Source: Hofstenia miamia (taxonomy: Eukaryota > Xenacoelomorpha > Acoela). Taken from it: DNA of 64,000 nt. Location: the NCBI GenBank assembly GCA_004352715.1, contig SCFE01000055.1, forward strand, positions 677,661-741,660, read 5' to 3'. Below the pieces are notes generated by a model. It saw nothing but the letters and a program-made list of their open reading frames with translations. It ran no database searches and was not told where the DNA came from. Position numbers and translations under genes: made by a program. Shown one piece after another: positions 42,091-55,517 of the stretch. Each line of letters opens with the position of its first letter. The first letter of the stretch is position 1.

Positions 42091-44565
42091 TAGAATATAT
42101 AATATAATTATATAATCAAATTAAATTTTCCAAATTCATATATTTTTGGACGCCATTTACACACATTTTTTATCATCTGAATGAAATACAAAAGTTACCA
42201 TTATAATTAGGTATGTATATTTTAACTTTGCTGCTTTTAGTCAAAGAAATTTAGAGTTTTAATTAAAAACATTATCAAGTTGTACAATTCTTAGAAAATA
42301 GCAGACTGCTTATAAGTAAAAAAGTGGAATAATCCTATTTGATAAATATTTTTAATGCCAATCTTAATGCTATAATGATTATGTATTAGTGAATGGGTAG
42401 GGATAAAAATGATGAATGTTTCAGGTAAAATTTTTCAAACTGAAATTTCAAGACGAATATGTAATCTTTACAATCTCATAATAATGTATGAAAAATGCAT
42501 TGGGATAAAAACTTTCGAAAATGATTCGTAAAATTTGCATTTAAAAGAATCCCAAAATGAACTTTAGGGTTGTTAATGTTGTAGAAAATAAATATCTGAT
42601 CCATTCTGCCAATTCAAGATGAACTCAAACTCGGATCCGGGTTATGTACATGTACAAAATTGCTCAATTTCAAAAGAAAAGGAAGGGTTCACATTCAGAT
42701 GTCGACCATCGTTCATGAGGTACTTTCTGGTATATGCCATTATTTTGCAAAATCAATAAACATATAATATTACGGTACTGATTATCAAGTACATTTAGAA
42801 TGTGAACTTTCTTACAAAATTGGCCAAGATAGGATTCCGGGTTGTGTACAGGTACACTCAGGATCTAAATGGAATAATTGTATCCAATAACACCCCTGGT
42901 TAAACAAGTTTAAATTTATGTACATAAATTTACTTAGATATAGTTATTCACAGTAATGTTTAAACGAGTTATTTGGATTACGTCTGAGTTAATTTATCAG
43001 TGAGCGTCACCACTTCAAATAGGAATTTATTGGAAGGATTAATACTGAATACAACAGATTTCCTTTGCATGAACCATTGGAAATGTTCTTCTGTTCCCCT
43101 AGTAAAGAAAATCAAATAAATTATTTTCACGTTAAACTGTATGATGTCGATGGTCTAGACAAAATAATCCTCTAATCTAATATTAAAAATATTGAATATT
43201 ATTTAATAAGCAGAAAGCTGATCGTCATATTCCAGATTCCTACGATGGCAACACATTGTTTATGTTAAAGATTTGCTTGATTTATCTGTTATGTTATACA
43301 ATCTAAGCAGGATTTAATAGCATCAGTATATTGTTATGTGTATATTTTCAACAACAGTGGTGTTTTTTTGTAGTATTTTTTTTGATTCTCAATGAAATTC
43401 AGTGAATGAGTAAATATGTTTACCCACATTCAACAACCACTGGTAAATTAGAAAAGTGCGGTTAAATCTTTGAGGTATTTAAAGACAGATGTCATTTTCG
43501 GTATTATCTTTGCTCCATGCTTAGTAATTGAAACTTTCTATAACAATTCTAACTGATGAATAAATTCAATATTTTCAAGATATGATATTTCATTGCAAGG
43601 TAAAAACAAATATAAAATTTTATCCAGGTGAAGAATGAATAAGCATGGGGCTGCGATATATTTATGCATGATATTTCATTGAGAAAAAAGATTACTTAAC
43701 AACCCCTTCTTGAAGAAGGTCGTGGTGGTTGGTCTATGTTGCTTGAGTAGAAACTCTTCATTTAAATCCATGCTTAAAATAAAACCTTTGCTAAATAATA
43801 CGCATAGCCAAATTCTACACACATTTTTAACAATGGAACAGTACTAGAATAATTTATCAAAAAAGTCACTCTATGTCTGCCTTGCTTTCTCTTAACACAA
43901 TTGCGTAACCGTTAAAAAATCCTATAAACGAAATTTTAAAATATTCAAGTAAAAATAGCATGCAAAAAGCAAGTAAGAAAGCAGGTTACTTTCAAAAAAT
44001 CTAAGATCCGATCGTAATAAGAGAAAGAAAAATTTTGGTCTGAGCAGTTAGCTGGGAAGACCATTGAATTTGGATCATCTTAGGTTTAGGCTTGCTAACA
44101 TCGGCCTTTTATTATAATTGGGTCTTCAGCAGACATTCGGTCGAAATTAGACTAATATTGAATTTCGATTTATTTGGACTTCAAAGCAAAAATAAGTTGG
44201 ACTGGCCATTTGCCACTTTCAGTTTTAAGAACACACCTATCATTCCGATAGATTACATCATCATTGATTAGTTTCAATAACAAACCTTAACATATGATTA
44301 ATGTCTAGTGCCTTTAGATACTAATTGGTTTTTGAGAATATTTGATATTGTAATCAGTCTTAATTGAGGAAGGAATGGATGACATTACACATGAAAGTTC
44401 CTAATTTTGTAAATTGAACGTAAATTGAGATTATTCTTGTGTTTATTAGGCAAGCCATTCAAATTGATAATCTCAGCTAGAAGGCTATGGATTACATCTA
44501 ACTAATAACATCAATTACAGAATTGCAATATATAAATAAGACAAAATATTTCAAACTTGCCATAT

Positions 44566-44591
44566 ATTTCCAAATCATCTGATTTGGAAAT
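44566..44591. repeat. Perfect inverted repeat, 12-bp arms, 2-nt spacer
   Basis: ATTTCCAAATCA-TC-TGATTTGGAAAT. No other element feature surrounds it. Confidence 0.85.
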
Positions 44592-45151
44592 TATCAGGCT
44601 TTTGAAATTATTTTATATAAAAATGTCTTTCGAAATTTACTTGCAATCTCAAGCCTTGAATATTGGAAATGATTGTTGTTTGAAATAAATATTTTAAATT
44701 TAAATCATTTGCTATAATGTCACAGTCATTAACTATTCCGATTGAGCAAAAAAGAAATTATGTGAGGGATATGTTTATTTTCAGAGGCATAAAGTAACTA
44801 CCGAGTGTAACTGTTATTTCTGAAAATATTTTTTTAGGCGATAGAAAATTGATTGATCAATGAGGTAAAAGAAATACTTTTGCCGTATGATGTATTTCGA
44901 GAGTTAGTCTTACACCATGTCCTTGTGCTGATTTCAAGTTCATAGGAAAATTGGGCATAAATTTATAAAATTTTTGGTGATGTCAATTGAACAAATTGAG
45001 TATTTTGAAATCCTATTTTAAGATTTAGATGATACTTAGAATCATTTATTAATACATAGGTGCTATTGAAGATCACAAAAATTTGCTTTTAACGTCAAAA
45101 TTTAATATCAGTATTTCACATGCAAACATTAAATATTCAATATGCAGTGTG

Positions 45152-45408
45152 TGAATAACTAATATTTGGGATAAATATTTTTAATATAAATCAAAATAAG
45201 TTATGCACACTTCTTGTTATAAGATATATGAATAAATTCAAAGGGTATATATATATNNNNNNNNNNNNNNNNNNNNNNNNNNNNNNNNNNNNNNNNNNNN
45301 NNNNNNNNNNNNNTGAATAACTAATATTTGGGATAAATATTTTTAATATAAATCAAAATAAGTTATGCACACTTCTTGTTATAAGATATATGAATAAATT
45401 CAAAGGGC
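45152..45408. repeat. Direct duplication across assembly gap (gap 45257-45313)
   Basis: 45152-45246 and 45314-45408 are 95-bp identical copies. Each leads into an AT array, on either side of a 57-bp N run. Confidence 0.9.
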
Positions 45409-45410
45409 AT

Positions 45411-45412
<2 letters not shown>

Positions 45413-45443
<31 letters not shown>
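45413..45443. repeat. (AT)n microsatellite
   Basis: A 31-bp array. The block starting AGGGTGATTCACGG abuts it directly. Confidence 0.95.
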
Positions 45444-45447
<4 letters not shown>

Positions 45448-46240
45448 GATTCACGGTAATAGATGGATTTTAAAAGCTAATTACTTTTTTATTAAGAATG
45501 CTACAGTTGTATATTGAACATTATTATAACACATACATGTTAGCATTTACCATACAAATATTGACGATAGTCCAGCAACTAACTGAAGAAGACGTGGCCC
45601 ATCGAAAAGTGTCTGCTGAATCTGAATTGCAACTTTTGCAAGATGATCCTGAATCGTTCAATTAGTTCACCCACTAACCTACAGTATTGTACATCCCCTA
45701 TGCACATTAATTATAAGTGATGGATATTCTCACAATCGCATAAAAAAAATTTTATAACCGATTTGCAGAAATAATAAAAAAACAAACTCAGCATATATTG
45801 AAGAAGAGAAGTATACAAAAAATTAATATCTCAGCAGAAGAAATTATTGTCGCATAGTTTTTATTTTAATATGAATATCTAAATATGGATATAATTTTAT
45901 TTTCTTTTTCTATTTGAAATTTTTATTTTTTCAATTTAAGAACCTATCGTCCACATAGTTTTATATAACAAAACTATCTCATTAAGTAAATTTTCTTTCA
46001 CCGTTTCCATTGGAAAATTTTCTATTTATGCCATAATTATTATGCCATCTCTGTTTCATTAATTTTTTCATAAACTTCATTGTCCAGCATGTCATCAATA
46101 ATTCGCTTTCACAGTGTATATCTAAAAATATACAATTCTACATTATTTTTAGTTCTTAAGAGAAGCATTTTCTTAAATACTTGTAAAAAGAGTTCTTAGA
46201 TATAAATGCAAAATAATTGCATGTAATATTATCCACTTAG

Positions 46241-46320
46241 AGGAGAAAATCCAAAGAAAAAGCATCGAGATTTGAAGTCAATATTTGCTATGAGGTTTTC
46301 TTCTAGTTTAAACCATATCG
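46241..46320 (+). CDS. Weak candidate exon, unidentified
   Basis: An 80-bp open block lies between an AG acceptor (attatccacttag, ending 46240) and a consensus donor (CG/GTAAGT, 46321). The translation is basic (GENPKKKHRDLKSIFAMRF...) and matches no family I know. It starts in phase 2 and ends in phase 1. Base composition hardly differs from its surroundings, and an 80-bp open frame between such signals can arise by chance, so this is recorded only as a possibility. Confidence 0.18.
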
Positions 46321-47902
46321 GTAAGTTTAAACGCCTAATGTATTCTCTTAGGATGAAGATTTCAAAGAATATCTACATAATTACCCATTTGAATCCTCAT
46401 CAAAGTTATACTCAAGTTCCTCCCCATACAATATTTATTACGTGGAGTATTGTCATTTCCTAAACTAATTACATAAATTTCATTGACCTGTCTGGGGGAG
46501 GCAAATCCAATTAGTGGGTTCATTTCCAAATGCATTAATTGCGTGATTTATCATCATTTAGCCGCTAGGTACTATCTGTCAATTATATTAAATTATTTTA
46601 TGTCAATTCAAAGTAAACATACGGCAAATGTAATTTGTACGGAGTCTTCTAACATTTAATGTACTTATCACAAAGTTTATACTTAATTTGTAAGAATAAG
46701 AATATATATTTACTAGCATATTAAAATTAAAGACTTGATTGCAAGTTCAAACAACAATATCTCTAAATTTGCAAATAATTTTATTTCGATTTGTGAAGTT
46801 TAGATTGAATTTGATAACTTAAATTATATTACTTTCTTTTTAATTATAATTAAACATGTGGATAATAAATCATTATAATATTACGGAAGAATTTGTTCTG
46901 ATATACAATAAATTGAATTAAAAAAACTTGATCATTTGCATACATTTCTTGATTCTCAAAAGTTGATTTTTTGGCTGGGTTTTTTATGGTAGTCCCTCAC
47001 CCCGTATATCAATATGTGTTTTTAATTTAAAATGAGTTCACATGATTGAGTATACATGAACGACTTTATAACATCAGGTTTTCTCATTTGTTCTTCGATT
47101 TTGCCATCTTGTGTCTATATACATAGACGATAATCGCCAAGTATGCATTCATACAGATTTATTACTGTTAGGCCTAAGGATAAAAAGTAAAGTAATACGT
47201 ACAATGGTTTACATGAGATAATCTACTTTGCAATTCGTTAATCTTCTGTAAAGTGACAACATAGTTCTTTTACAGCGAGCTCGCGAAATAAAACTGCAGT
47301 TTAGTTTTCATTAAATAAATTGGATGTCTTCCTGTATTAAGTTTTGTTCAAAGTAAATAACCCTCCCGACTTCTCATTGAGAGGATAAAAAAGTACACTC
47401 ATTAACAGCCATTAAAAGAGACAGTCGATTTACAAGACGCTTAATGAGATCTCTAACTGAAGAAAACTAATGTTATTGAGAAATGTTTTCTTGATGACGA
47501 TGTCTATTTAATTACACTCCAGTTATTCTTGAATAAAATTGAATTTACGTAGTTATCAAAATATAAACGACGAGGGGAAATATAGCAAGAGCTTCAAATG
47601 GCCTGGAGTGACCATTGTGCTAGTATTGGTAGTACTAACAAACTTGAGTCCTTGGATTGGATTTAGGCCTTTTTAACTTGGTCTTCGATTAGGATTTAAC
47701 CTAAGTATAGCTCAATTTGCAATCGCCCACAAAACAAAATTTTAATTGTTTTTTGTCTGCCTGGCAATGTCATTCCTAAGCTAAAATGATATTTTTTCTC
47801 AATAGTTTCTAAGAGATATAATCCTCTACATTATTTTGTATTTCTGTCTACTTAACATTTGTTGATTATGTTGCAATTAACAAATTTGAAATCCTACATC
47901 TA

Positions 47903-47905
<3 letters not shown>

Positions 47906-47935
<30 letters not shown>
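47906..47935. repeat. (AT)n microsatellite
   Basis: A 30-bp AT array. Confidence 0.95.
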
Positions 47936-47936
<1 letters not shown>

Positions 47937-48129
47937 TTATAAAGGGTGATAACTAAGAATCCGCAATTAATCTCAAATATTTAAAATACCAGTTTAAGTC
48001 CAGGGAGACTAAACTTACTTAAGTTCATATCAAGTTCAACCTCGCAGAATACCAATGTAGTATCTCCCGCGTGTACTTTGCATCCCTAATTACGTATAGA
48101 GACCTTTTCTTAGGGAAACGAGGACGGGC

Positions 48130-48260
48130 AGATAACTGTGCTAAAGCTGTTCTCTATTTACAACAAATTCTCTGCTTATATAAAAATTATATCAACATAT
48201 GTACAATTTACATGCTAAACCGAAAACATTTGGGTCTGGCCGATACACACAAAACAACCA
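48130..48260. repeat. Diverged dispersed repeat, copy 1
   Basis: It shares GCTAAA...TCTCTATTTACAA and, about 85 bp later, CTGGCCGATAC-ACA-AAAC with copy 2 at 51225-51360, in the same order and orientation. It may be part of a long terminal repeat or another interspersed repeat; the class is unknown. Confidence 0.5.
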
Positions 48261-51129
48261 CTACTGATATTACAAGAAACAGCCAAAGATCGCATTTGTA
48301 AGCAACAAAGTAATCTATGTAATTTACTGGATCTACCCAGGTGAATAAATCTAGAGGTTCTCAAACAACGAAGTGAGCTAGAGGCTCTGATTGCTGTCCA
48401 GAAAAGGTAGGTAACAATGCAGACAAAGGAAGAGTTTGTGATTCTTCAATTCTTAATGGCATTCTCACGGACAAATTGCTTCTACATTTGAAATCAGTGA
48501 TCCATATGTTCACACGACAATCCCATCCAATGGTATTCGCGCATGCGTAATCAACAGACAAAAAGAAGGAAAGATCAAGTTGCAAATCCCTGCATCACCA
48601 AGAATATCCTAATATTGTAATGGAAGACGAAAGTTATTTCTCTCTGAGATATGATCAAAACAAATCATATGTTTATTACTTTGCTAATGCTAAAAGAGAT
48701 ACTCTTTCTGAGTACAAACTTGTTCTGTCAAAAAAATGATGAAGCCTTATAATTTGTATCGCCATTTCTCCTCTAGGGATGATAATATTTCACAAAAAAA
48801 ACATATTTATGTGTTATTAATGTTAAAAATACGTTTAGTTTGGTACTTCAATGCATAAATTTATAGCATCTGCACTCTAATTAACACAATGTTGCTGGAA
48901 GCCTCTATTACAAATTAAATTGTTGAATATTTTGAGAAAGGATTTTTTCATTTTCAGTCCACTGTGCAAAACGGTATTTATAGTGAAAATTGCGTTTTTT
49001 CTTGAGAAAAAATTTAATCTTATTAAACCATTAAATTTTAAGTTGATGACATTTTCATAAATAGCTCTGGCAAGACTGCTATAATACATTGAACTGAAGA
49101 ATATCTAATGTTAGGTATAAATGTTTGTTGCTCAAATTATTCACTTGGAAGTGCCCAAAAAGATATTTGCTATTTTATATGAAATTTAAGCGCATTTTAA
49201 ATCATGATGGACAGCATAAATTGATATTAAAAATTAATAAGACCATCAAAATAAGGAAATTATTAAAAAACTGCAACTTCAAGCTAATCTAAAGAGGTCT
49301 TTAATGCCAAATTCACGCCTTTTCATTCTAATGAATATTACACTTAAAATATCAGAAAGATGCTAAAAACTTTCGAATTACTGAATTAGCAGATGTTAGT
49401 GACATTCGTATAAATAAATTTGTCTTTTCGTCTGGTGCATGTAGTTTATTAGTCTTTTTTCTTATCAGCCTTATGTTCCGATGAAATTTAAGAACCTGCT
49501 TTACTTTCATTATTCTGGGGACATAAAACGTAGATTTTTTAGGAGTGCCCAGAAAGATCTTCAAGTATTATCTTTGGTGTTTTCATTATTTCCATTTTTT
49601 CAGACAATTTTACATTGGAATCTTTATAAAAAATCCTTGAAACTCTAGGTAGCGGTTCAGTTTTTAAATCTGTCATCGCATAGTATCTCATGATAAAAAT
49701 AGATTTTTACTAAAAATTCGAAATTTTTTACCCTATTACAATGTCACATGATATTACATATAAATTTTTTGAGAAATTAAAATACAATCTCTTGTATGTG
49801 GAAAATGAAATGCAAATTTTTGAAAATTTAAAATGCTTCTTTTTGGTAGTGTGGTGGAATACTTGTTATTATCAACAACAATTTTCATATATTTGGACTT
49901 GTGAAAAACACCTAGCAAATTTAAAACGAATGAAAAGTGAAAATACAATAATTTATTTTATTACACAAAATTTCAACATTCATCTTTGAATTTCGAAATC
50001 CATACTCACAAATATCATAGTTTTTATTCCAACATATGCATAAAATTGATGCTGGAATTAACTAAAGATGATTGTTAATATGCAATTGTTATAACCTTGA
50101 TCTCCTAATATCCCTCAAAAGCCAATTTTGATTCACAAACCTTTTATATATTGTATACATAATTTTAAGCAAAATAAATTTCACAAACAATTTTTTGATA
50201 CATTCGTGATGAAAATATTATAGGTGTTTACCATCAAACGACTGGTACATTTGTTACATCCTAGATCAATCAAATAATCACCTGAATCAGTGAGCAAACT
50301 TTTTCAAAATTATATCAGTAGGCTATGCATTGTAGCACATGAAAATAAACTCATCCTGTGCAAATCTAGTATGTGACTATGTAGTTAAAAATGTTGTTAT
50401 GTCTAAGACCCGTGCAAGTAATTTCTATTATCAATACCTTTAGTTAAATTTCACCTAGGTATATATTTATGAAAGTACCGAATGTAGTAGGCAATGAAAT
50501 TTAGGTTGGGACGGGTATTGTAGGATGCAGTTGCGAAATATATGGACCCAAGATAGTCCTGCTCCATAGCATTGAAACGTGGGATAAATTTAGTGTTGCT
50601 TCTGTTGTAAATATTTTGAAACACTATGCATTCTCAACTTTTCATAAGGAATTTAACAGCAATGCAACACAACTTATACCTAAATACTTACAATTTTAGC
50701 ATATCTAATTTCTTTAACTAAATTTTGGTATTTAAATTATTTTTTTTCAAAATAGGCCTTGGTAGGAAAGTATATGGGTGGCAACATTTAATTTCTCATA
50801 TAAATATGGGCCGGACACGGTTTCAAAATTGAGTCCCATTTCCAAATTTGGATGGGAAGTGAAGCAAGATTTATATTTTTTTTAAAACATGATTATCTAG
50901 AAATTAGGAGATTTTTTCAGAGCATGCATAATTTGAGGTTTCCTTAAACATTATATGTAAAACTGGTTGTTTTTTTCAATTGTATTGCTATAGTTTTACT
51001 TTGAATTAAAACATGAAATATAACAAGAACCATTGGCTAATCCGAATCTTACAATTCAATTCTATCCAAAATGTCAAACACAATGAGGCATACATCACTT
51101 TAGTCTAGCAACGACGATATCCTACCTTG

Positions 51130-51157
<28 letters not shown>
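51130..51157. repeat. (TA)n microsatellite
   Basis: A 28-bp TA array. Confidence 0.95.
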
Positions 51158-51160
<3 letters not shown>

Positions 51161-51224
51161 TCCGGGTTTATTAATTTGTGATCCTCTAGAAGCAACAAAT
51201 TTGAAGTGCGCTGATTAAGAGAAC

Positions 51225-51360
51225 GCGGCTAAATGTTTCTCTATTTACAATTGTTTTGGTGTCTTTTATCCAATTTTAAACTAGGCAATATGCACAAATA
51301 ACTGGAACACTGACAAACATTAAAACAAGCGAGCTGGCCGATACTACAAACCAGTTTTAC
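51225..51360. repeat. Diverged dispersed repeat, copy 2
   Basis: It carries GCGGCTAAATGTTTCTCTAT and GAGCTGGCCGATACTACAAA about 92 bp apart, matching copy 1 at 48130-48260. Confidence 0.5.
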
Positions 51361-51953
51361 ATAAGTGTAAGTTGTTGTCTTAGTGCTTGGTTAGTCCGAA
51401 TGCATTAACTTCGAAAATTAACGCTGTTTCATTGTAACTATTATATAAATAGTAAAGTAACTGCTAACATTTTTTTCAAATCCTTGATGATTTTTAGATG
51501 AAATATGCTAGCTTGAATGATCAAGTTAGTATTGGGAGTGTCAAAAAACATTTCCCTAATTAATAGAAATAGTCGGTAAACTTTTGAAAAAGTTGCAATG
51601 GACTTTTTACCATAAAGTCCTTACATTAAGAATAATAAAGTGTGTGACTCGCTATTATGAAGTAGTGTAAATTTTTAATTGGCATACCTTAGTTTTAGTT
51701 TTCATGAATAATTTAGACAAAATCTCGTGATTCCGTTTGTACTAATGATTTACGTCACTGAAATTAATTATCAATGAATTAGGTTTGACATCTGAGAGAA
51801 TTGGTTACAGTGGCAAGTGCTCCTTTCGAAACATCCCAATTTAAATATATCATACAAACACTAAAAATAGCAGCATCCAGTCTTAGAAGCGAGTTATTCA
51901 CAGAACTTAAAATTTTCTCTTCTTGAAATCAAAGAGTCAAAGAGATTGATTAC

Positions 51954-52113
51954 CACTTAGGGAATTAATCAACGTGAGGTGTCCATCTCCTGTGATAGTA
52001 ACTTCAGGTCGAAATGCAACAGATAATGAAGGATTGCAATCCTCAATTAACACTGGCAATGTGAAAAATAATAAACTAATACATTTAATCCAGCCTAAAC
52101 AAACATACTCCAT
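51954..52113 (-). CDS. Candidate first coding exon with signal peptide, unidentified secreted or membrane protein
   Basis: On the minus strand an ATG at 52113-52111 opens a frame of 53 codons plus one base, ending at a plausible donor (CTAAGTG/GTAATC, phase 1). The first 25 or so residues look like a signal peptide: MEYVCLGWIK, then a hydrophobic core CISLLFFTLPVLI, then the polar IEDC. The remainder (PEVTITGDGHLTLIN) has a beta-strand-like alternation. An in-frame TTG lies five codons upstream, but ATG is the natural start for an animal gene. The family is not recognised. The phase-1 donor joins in frame with the candidate exon at 25783-25890 on the same strand, about 26 kb downstream, so both may belong to one gene. 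Uncertainty is substantial: the plus strand is also open here for 79 codons, and signal-peptide-like stretches occur by chance in AT-rich DNA. Confidence 0.42.
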
Positions 52114-55100
52114 TCTACTTATATTCAATATTAATGTAGCAATTTCACTATTTAGTAAGATAATTTCTTATAATGCTATATTTATAGCAATATTATTTAA
52201 TAAATTATTTTAATTATTTCTCATATTTTATTTAAAATATTTATTTATTAATCCTACAATTGCTTCAAAAATATTAAATTCCTTTTAATTAATTTTTATT
52301 TGACGACCTAATTTCATTAATTTAATTAAGCTATTCTTGACAAAACAATTTTCAGTCATTACTTAATTATTTGATTCAGAAACTTAGCAAAATTTCAAAA
52401 TTATATTTGAATAAAATGTTTCTATGTCATGAATTGCAGCAGCAATTGAATTTTAATAGAAAATAGCATTATGCGAACATGTGACCAATACAATTTTATT
52501 TCGCAAGAAGAATAGTCGTTTCTAATTGGCTGTCATATAATGTCAAAAGAGTTGTGTCCTAACTGTATGCATGTAGACTCCATGCGGTAAATACTGCCTA
52601 ATCTCATTTCTCAAAATTTAAATCAGTTTTTAAAACTGAACAAGTACTGGAGGACTTAAATTGTGTACTGAAATTTTGGTAAGTGTTTTATAAACTGCTT
52701 ATTTCTAAATGTAAACATCTCATGGCCATATTAAAATTATATTTCCTGAGTTATTACCAGGAGTGTATCGGATGGTGGGATCGAAGTTGGTGATCATTTA
52801 TAGAGAAGGCAGCCCGTTTTATTATCTGATGAACACTACAGAAATTGTATTATTGAATTGATTTGTGTGGTCATAGCCTTAAAAATTTTAGCAATCAACA
52901 TGAAATATATTCATCATGCAAGATGTCCAAGAGATAAGGCTATATATAGCAAAAAAAGATACACCTTTCATTTGGCATTCAATAATACAGTCACAGCAAA
53001 ACCAGAAAAAAATGATTAAAATACGCATTACTTAAATTAGACTGGTTGCCATTATCAAAGATATGTAATGTTAACTGCAGAGAAAGATGTCGAAGCTAGC
53101 TTTCACTGTTCGTGTCCACATGCTGGACCGATTTACCTCTTTTGTTATAATTTATCAATACACCATTGCTATAACCCTGTTTCCCTCGTGGATAATAAGA
53201 ATTCATAATTTATCTAATTTTTTTATTTTTTAAGTGCATTTGCATACAGTTTCACAACTTTATAAATATTTTTCCATAATAATTTTCTTTTCTGATTAAC
53301 ATAATTCTTATATCTTAATTATAAGAGAATTTGTAAAATTTTGAGGAATGTCTATAAAGTAGAAAAATCAATTTAACTTATAGTCAAAATCGGATTCAAA
53401 AAAATTGATTTCTTCTTCTTCATTATTGAATTTAAGTATTCCTGCCAAACTATACTGTCAAAGTCAGAGCGCATGGATGCCGTAAGCAGTTTATTCGGTA
53501 AACAGTTCATGAACGAATAAAGATTTCCGTACTTTAAATTTGACTTTCACAAATCCATTGCTTATGACATTGTAGCAAATAGTGTAATTACAAACGTTAT
53601 GTAACATTCTCACCACTTAATACATAACAGATGTGTTGTATACAGCTGTCTGATATTTCAACATTAAGGTGTCAATGGATGAATGGAGAAATCCAAAAGG
53701 AGTGCATAACACATGCCTTCTGCGTGCATTTCCATTTTCCATTTTTCTTTGAAAAATTTCATTTTGGTGCATCTTAGCCATTTGAAAATGAGTACCTAAT
53801 ATATATGGGATAATTTTCTTTACCTATTTTATTACATCTGTTCTGATTATTAATTCCATGCGAGCATTTTATTATTTGTGTCACTATAGAAATTGCAGTA
53901 TTTGCACAAATAATTTAATTTCTCAGATGTATTTTTGCTTTTTAAGATATTCAAAAAATCACCAATTTCTTCTAAACGGAATTGAAATATTATTGGGTTT
54001 TGATTTTGCCCACTTTTGTGTCTTTATTAACAGCGTTGAATTTTCTGTCTAAAATGCAATATTTGCTAAGCTTTTTTGAAAGAAATATGTAATTGTTGAT
54101 ATCTAACCCAATATTAGAACTAGAAATATTTTTGCTCAAATAGTGATACTAATTTGGTAAATAGCTGAAGTGTTCAACAGACAACCAATCCACGTTGTCA
54201 TTCTCGAGTTCATTTTTTTAAAGAACAGAGATTTTAGAAATTGCCAAGGTACATGTGATTCGGTTTTTTGCCAAGGAGACATGCAATTTGAATACATAAA
54301 ACACAAATGTATGTTCTTCATTTATTCTAAAGTGTAACATTGCGCCAGTTTTGAAAACTACTGACCTTTTCCAAGAACCCTCCTGAGAATTGTTAGTAAA
54401 CTTATTGAATGAAAAACAAAGCAATGTTGTAACGGGCTCCTTTGCAAGCATTCAATAATACTGTTTTGAGAGCTTATAAGGAAATCGTAATCAATTCTTT
54501 GAAATGTAGTAACTGTAATTTGACCATTAAAGGAGTTTCATGAGACTTAAACTGCAAGACAAATATCGAATTTCTTCTGTAAGAGTCTATTATTCAACAT
54601 TTATTGCGCGTGTTTCACATAGCATTACTGTTTTCAATACTCAAGATTTAAGAAAAATTGAAGTACGTAATCCGCCATCACACCTGGTCTTTGTGTTTAT
54701 ATTACACAAGAGAACTAATATATCAAAACAATGCAGATCGTTGCCGTTCTTTACAAGAAAATCACTATATTTCCTAAATTCTTAACCCTGCATTTCCGTT
54801 ACTGTGTAACCAACATGCCAATTAAACCGATATGACATATTCTTATAAGAAATGAAAACATCAAAATAATATTTTCAACTGAAAGTTACAAAAACCCTGG
54901 TAATTATGGCCAAACTAATTTAGCATTTTATAACTATTTGTCTAATTTTGATTTAATTTTTTTTGCATTTTTCTTTTACATTGTTGAGAATTTGTTTTAT
55001 GTTTAAGCGGATATTTTGAAAGACGTTTTAATATTCTCTAATTTGCTTGATTATATTCAAGTTAGTTGACTGCTTAAGCTTTTTCTAGAAGTATTTCTTC

Positions 55101-55359
55101 GATGACTTCAAGACATAGTTTAAAAATTTTTTGCGTAAAACTATTTTGTTTAGAAACGTAAATACAAATTCTTCTTTAGAGTCATTTTAAGAACCTCATA
55201 AAAATATTTCCTCAGACATATTTGAAAATGTTTGTGCTTTTGTATAAGAACTGTCTTGCTTTATTTATGCAAAATAGTGACTGCAACTTAATTATAATTT
55301 CCAATGCAATATATTATATGTATAAGCATATGTTTCACCCATACAAAATTCATTGCAAT

Positions 55360-55394
<35 letters not shown>

Positions 55395-55479
55395 NNNNNN
55401 NNNNNNNNNNNNNNNNNNNNNNNNNNNNNNNNNNNNNNNNNNNNNNNNNNNNNNNNNNNNNNNNNNNNNNNNATATATT

Positions 55480-55517
<38 letters not shown>

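Larger units (their letters stand above)
42091..46240. other. Stretch without recognisable genes
   Basis: Supported contents are a spaced direct repeat (42633-42658 and 42832-42857), a near-perfect palindrome (44566-44591) and a gap duplication (45152-45408). From 45444, right after an AT array, AGGGTGATTCACGG begins a block (to about 45690) that looks like a transposon end with a short frame (VQQLTEEDVAHRKVSAESE); the family is not identified. Confidence 0.45.
46321..51953. other. Stretch without confirmed genes
   Basis: It contains AT arrays (47906-47935, 51130-51157) and a diverged repeat pair (48130-48260 and 51225-51360). A GC-richer patch at 48340-48600 with a 74-codon minus-strand frame shows no motif or splice support. 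GGGCCGGACACGG-type words at 50810-50870 may be a hAT scrap. Confidence 0.45.
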
